Origin: Methanobacteriota archaeon
GTDB lineage: Archaea > Methanobacteriota > Methanobacteria > Methanobacteriales > Methanobacteriaceae
Assembly: GCA_029556335.1 (NCBI GenBank)
Contig: JAKQFA010000016.1
Location: forward strand, 9,562 to 73,561
Direction: 5' to 3'
Length of the DNA stretch: 64,000 nucleotides
Below are positions 62,050-64,000 of the stretch, piece by piece (the stretch's first letter is position 1; each line of letters begins with the position of its first letter). The notes below the pieces were generated by a model, which saw nothing but the letters and a program-made list of their open reading frames with translations, made no database searches and was not told where the DNA came from. A program made the position numbers and the translations under genes.

Positions 62050-62090
62050 TTGATTGGCCTCATTTTGTTGTTTAATTGTTTTTGTTCTAT

Positions 62091-63251
62091 TTAACCTTTA
62101 AATCTTTTCTTTAACCTATGGATCATGTTGTTGGTTTTATATTTACTATACCCACTGAGGGTCTGGAGCTCGGCTACTTGTGATTTCTTGGCATTTATTT
62201 GTCTGCGTAGTTTATCTTCATTTTTTTTGTGGTGCCTTCGTAATTTATCTTCTCGTTTCTGGTAATATAACATCAATTCTGAGATTCGAAGGGCAGAGTT
62301 AAATTGTCCATGACTAATACTGTTAGCTAGGGCTGAATATTCATCAAAATCCACATTATAACTGATTATTTTTTTAAATAAAGAAGAAACATCATATAAA
62401 AGTTTTTTTTTATCCTCTGCAGTGGCATTAGTGTACATAAAACAGTTCAACCAGAACTTAAGGTGATCTTTGAAGATAATTGTGATATATTCTTCTTTTC
62501 GTGACTTTTTAAGGATATTGTAAGTATGATAATAGCCATCTATCATGGTCTTAAGATATTTCTTATTTCTGATTCTAATGGTGGATTTATCTGCATCTGA
62601 ATCCCGTATACGATAGTAATAAGAAAAATAATAGTTTAAATAGATGATTCCCCTGGCTTTTAGGAAAGCTTGGGTGACAAAGGAGAGATCCTCGGCCAAC
62701 ATCCCCTCTGGAAAGCGAATGTTGTTGTTCATGATGAAGCTTCGTTTAAACATCTTGGCCCAGATTGCCGGGGCTGTGCTTAACAATCGTTCTTCTTCTG
62801 CAATGTTGTCCACAATAATTTCTTTTTTTTTGCCGAAAAGATTGGGATTTTGTGTTATACGCCCATTTTCAAAGTAATAGTTATATCTGCTGAATATAAC
62901 ATCGGCACCTTCTGTGGTGATCTTGTTGTAAAAAGTCTCCAATGCGTCGGACGCGTAACAGTCATCGTGGTCCATGAACATTAGGTATTCGCCGGTGGCC
63001 TTTTCCAGACCGATATTACGTGGTTTTCCTGGGAGGCCGCTATTTTCGGTTAAGTGGATGGGGATGAAGTTATCATGTTTATTGGCGTAGTTATCAATAA
63101 TTTGGGCAGATCCATCGTTGGAACAGTCATCTACCATGATTACTTCCATGTTTTCAGAGCCCATGGTCTGGTTGAGGAGAGAATCTAGAGTCTGTGAGAT
63201 ATATTTCTCCATATTATGGAGGGGGATGATGATGCTTATTTTGTATGTCAT
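62091..63251 (-). CDS. GT2 glycosyltransferase
   Basis: About 386 residues. YKISIIIPLHNMEKYISQTL, VDDCSNDGSAQII and FMDHDDCYASDALE (D-x-D position) define the GT2 domain at 1-230. The C-terminal 60 residues are highly charged and coiled-coil-like (RREDKLRRHHKKNEDKLRRQ). GAGGT lies six bases before the ATG at 63251. It overlaps the preceding GT4 gene by about 38 bases. Confidence 0.85.
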   Translation of the reverse strand: MTYKISIIIPLHNMEKYISQTLDSLLNQTMGSENMEVIMVDDCSNDGSAQIIDNYANKHDNFIPIHLTENSGLPGKPRNIGLEKATGEYLMFMDHDDCYASDALETFYNKITTEGADVIFSRYNYYFENGRITQNPNLFGKKKEIIVDNIAEEERLLSTAPAIWAKMFKRSFIMNNNIRFPEGMLAEDLSFVTQAFLKARGIIYLNYYFSYYYRIRDSDADKSTIRIRNKKYLKTMIDGYYHTYNILKKSRKEEYITIIFKDHLKFWLNCFMYTNATAEDKKKLLYDVSSLFKKIISYNVDFDEYSALANSISHGQFNSALRISELMLYYQKREDKLRRHHKKNEDKLRRQINAKKSQVAELQTLSGYSKYKTNNMIHRLKKRFKG

Positions 63252-64000
63252 TTTTAACCTCAAGTAAACCTAAATCTGCCATTATGTCTAATGTTTTTCT
63301 TTTCCAAGTATTTTCAAGAGCCTCTTTTTTTAAAAGTTCGAGATAATCTTTATTATTCCTTTTTTCTAATGCAAGATCTATTTTAGATATGAACTCATCA
63401 TGACTATTCCCAATCATAACCGAATCATATTTTCTACATTCATACAAGTCTGTAGTAACAATTGGTTTGTTTAAAGCCATGTATTCAAATAATTTGATAG
63501 GAGAAGTAGATTCTGTAATTTCATTGACGATAAATGGAATCATACAAACATCAAAGTAGATAGCATAGTTGTTTAGTTCATAATAACTCTTTACTCCTAA
63601 AAAGTGAAAATTGTGGTATTCACTGAATGTATCCTCACTAAATGATGAATTAAGTATTTGTCCAATAAAAACTACTTGATATCCCGGTCTTTCTTTTAAC
63701 AGTTTTTCTACTAATACATAATCCATCCATGGAGCAATTGCGCCGTAATAACCAATAATCGGCATTCTAGATTCAATTAAAGTTTTTATATCGGCTGGCA
63801 TTGATATTTTTTCTTTTTCAATCTTCCAATGTGAATATTCAACACCATTAGATGATGAAATTAGATTAAAGGACTTTCTTACTTGATATACTTCTTGATA
63901 TAATTTATCTGCTGTCGTAATGATGATATACTTAGTATTTTTTAAAATAGATTCGTGTTTTAAGTAGGTTTCGTCTGGAATACTCTTTTGTGATATATCT
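63214..64000 (-). CDS. GT4-type glycosyltransferase, C-terminal part (cut by window edge)
   Basis: The frame is open from the window end (DISQKSIPDETYLKHES) to the stop at 63214, about 261 residues seen. IGYYGAIAPWMDYVL and the UDP-binding-type SPIKLFEYMALNKPIVTTD match a glycosyltransferase group 1 C-terminal domain. The N-terminal domain and start lie outside the window. First gene seen of the polymer cluster; the operon promoter must also lie beyond 64000. Confidence 0.85.
   Translation of the reverse strand, partial: DISQKSIPDETYLKHESILKNTKYIIITTADKLYQEVYQVRKSFNLISSSNGVEYSHWKIEKEKISMPADIKTLIESRMPIIGYYGAIAPWMDYVLVEKLLKERPGYQVVFIGQILNSSFSEDTFSEYHNFHFLGVKSYYELNNYAIYFDVCMIPFIVNEITESTSPIKLFEYMALNKPIVTTDLYECRKYDSVMIGNSHDEFISKIDLALEKRNNKDYLELLKKEALENTWKRKTLDIMADLGLLEVKNDIQNKHHHPPP

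Overview
This window looks like a chromosomal segment of a hydrogenotrophic methanogenic archaeon of the order Methanobacteriales, most likely Methanobacterium or a close relative. The evidence is a gene for the McrA-arginine methylase Mmp10, an archaeal NucS nuclease with a PCNA-binding tail, archaeal TATA boxes about 26 bases upstream of several starts, GGTGAT/GGAGGT ribosome binding sites, and a two-subunit 2-oxoacid:ferredoxin oxidoreductase. Genus and species cannot be fixed from the sequence alone. I found no tRNA, rRNA, CRISPR array or intact insertion sequence.

Layout. 0-5.3 kb: the start of a ZIP-type metal transporter (cut by the window edge), an MFS exporter, an M48 membrane metalloprotease, NucS and a zinc-ribbon methyltransferase. 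5.3-12.8 kb: a minus-strand run of two membrane FHA proteins, a pentapeptide-like channel protein, a membrane-anchored Ser/Thr kinase, a small membrane protein and then Mmp10. A PPP-type protein phosphatase is transcribed divergently from this run, so a complete phospho-signalling module sits directly upstream of a methyl-CoM reductase modification gene. 12.8-19.1 kb: a ZIP transporter, a MoxR/CoxE chaperone pair, a decayed hydrolase gene, a TIR-like protein with a small partner, an omega-amidase-like hydrolase, a HEAT protein and a small heat shock protein. 19.2-28.8 kb: a possible broken gene with an in-frame TGA, a receiver-multi-PAS protein without a kinase domain, a zinc-ribbon protein, a structured intergenic region with nested inverted repeats, a TPR protein, MntP, an orphan CARF-wHTH regulator followed by an ABC-class ATPase, TrmO, a metallo-beta-lactamase-fold protein and a pterin dehydratase-HEAT fusion.

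28.8-36.5 kb is visibly AT-richer and holds flavodoxins, two EFR1 flavodoxin-ferredoxin fusions, a nitroreductase, several small membrane proteins, an ArsR-like regulator and a TetR regulator with two matching operator-like sites. 36.5-46.1 kb is GC-rich: a 1967-residue DUF4011 helicase-nuclease, a DUF1998 DEAH helicase, a small leaderless membrane protein and a HEPN protein, which together form a plausible defence or DNA-repair locus. 46.2-50.4 kb: the 2-oxoacid oxidoreductase and a secreted CARDB/Big_5/aspartoacylase-like protein.

50.6-64.0 kb, all on the minus strand, is a cell-surface polymer locus. It contains a polyprenyl-phosphate sugar-1-phosphate transferase, several glycosyltransferases, TarJ-like and TarI-like enzymes that would make CDP-ribitol, two TagF/TagB-like polyol-phosphate transferases (one fused to a GT2 domain) and a TagGH-like ABC exporter. 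Taken together this is the gene set of a bacterial ribitol/glycerol-phosphate teichoic acid pathway in an archaeon, and it is the most striking system in the window.
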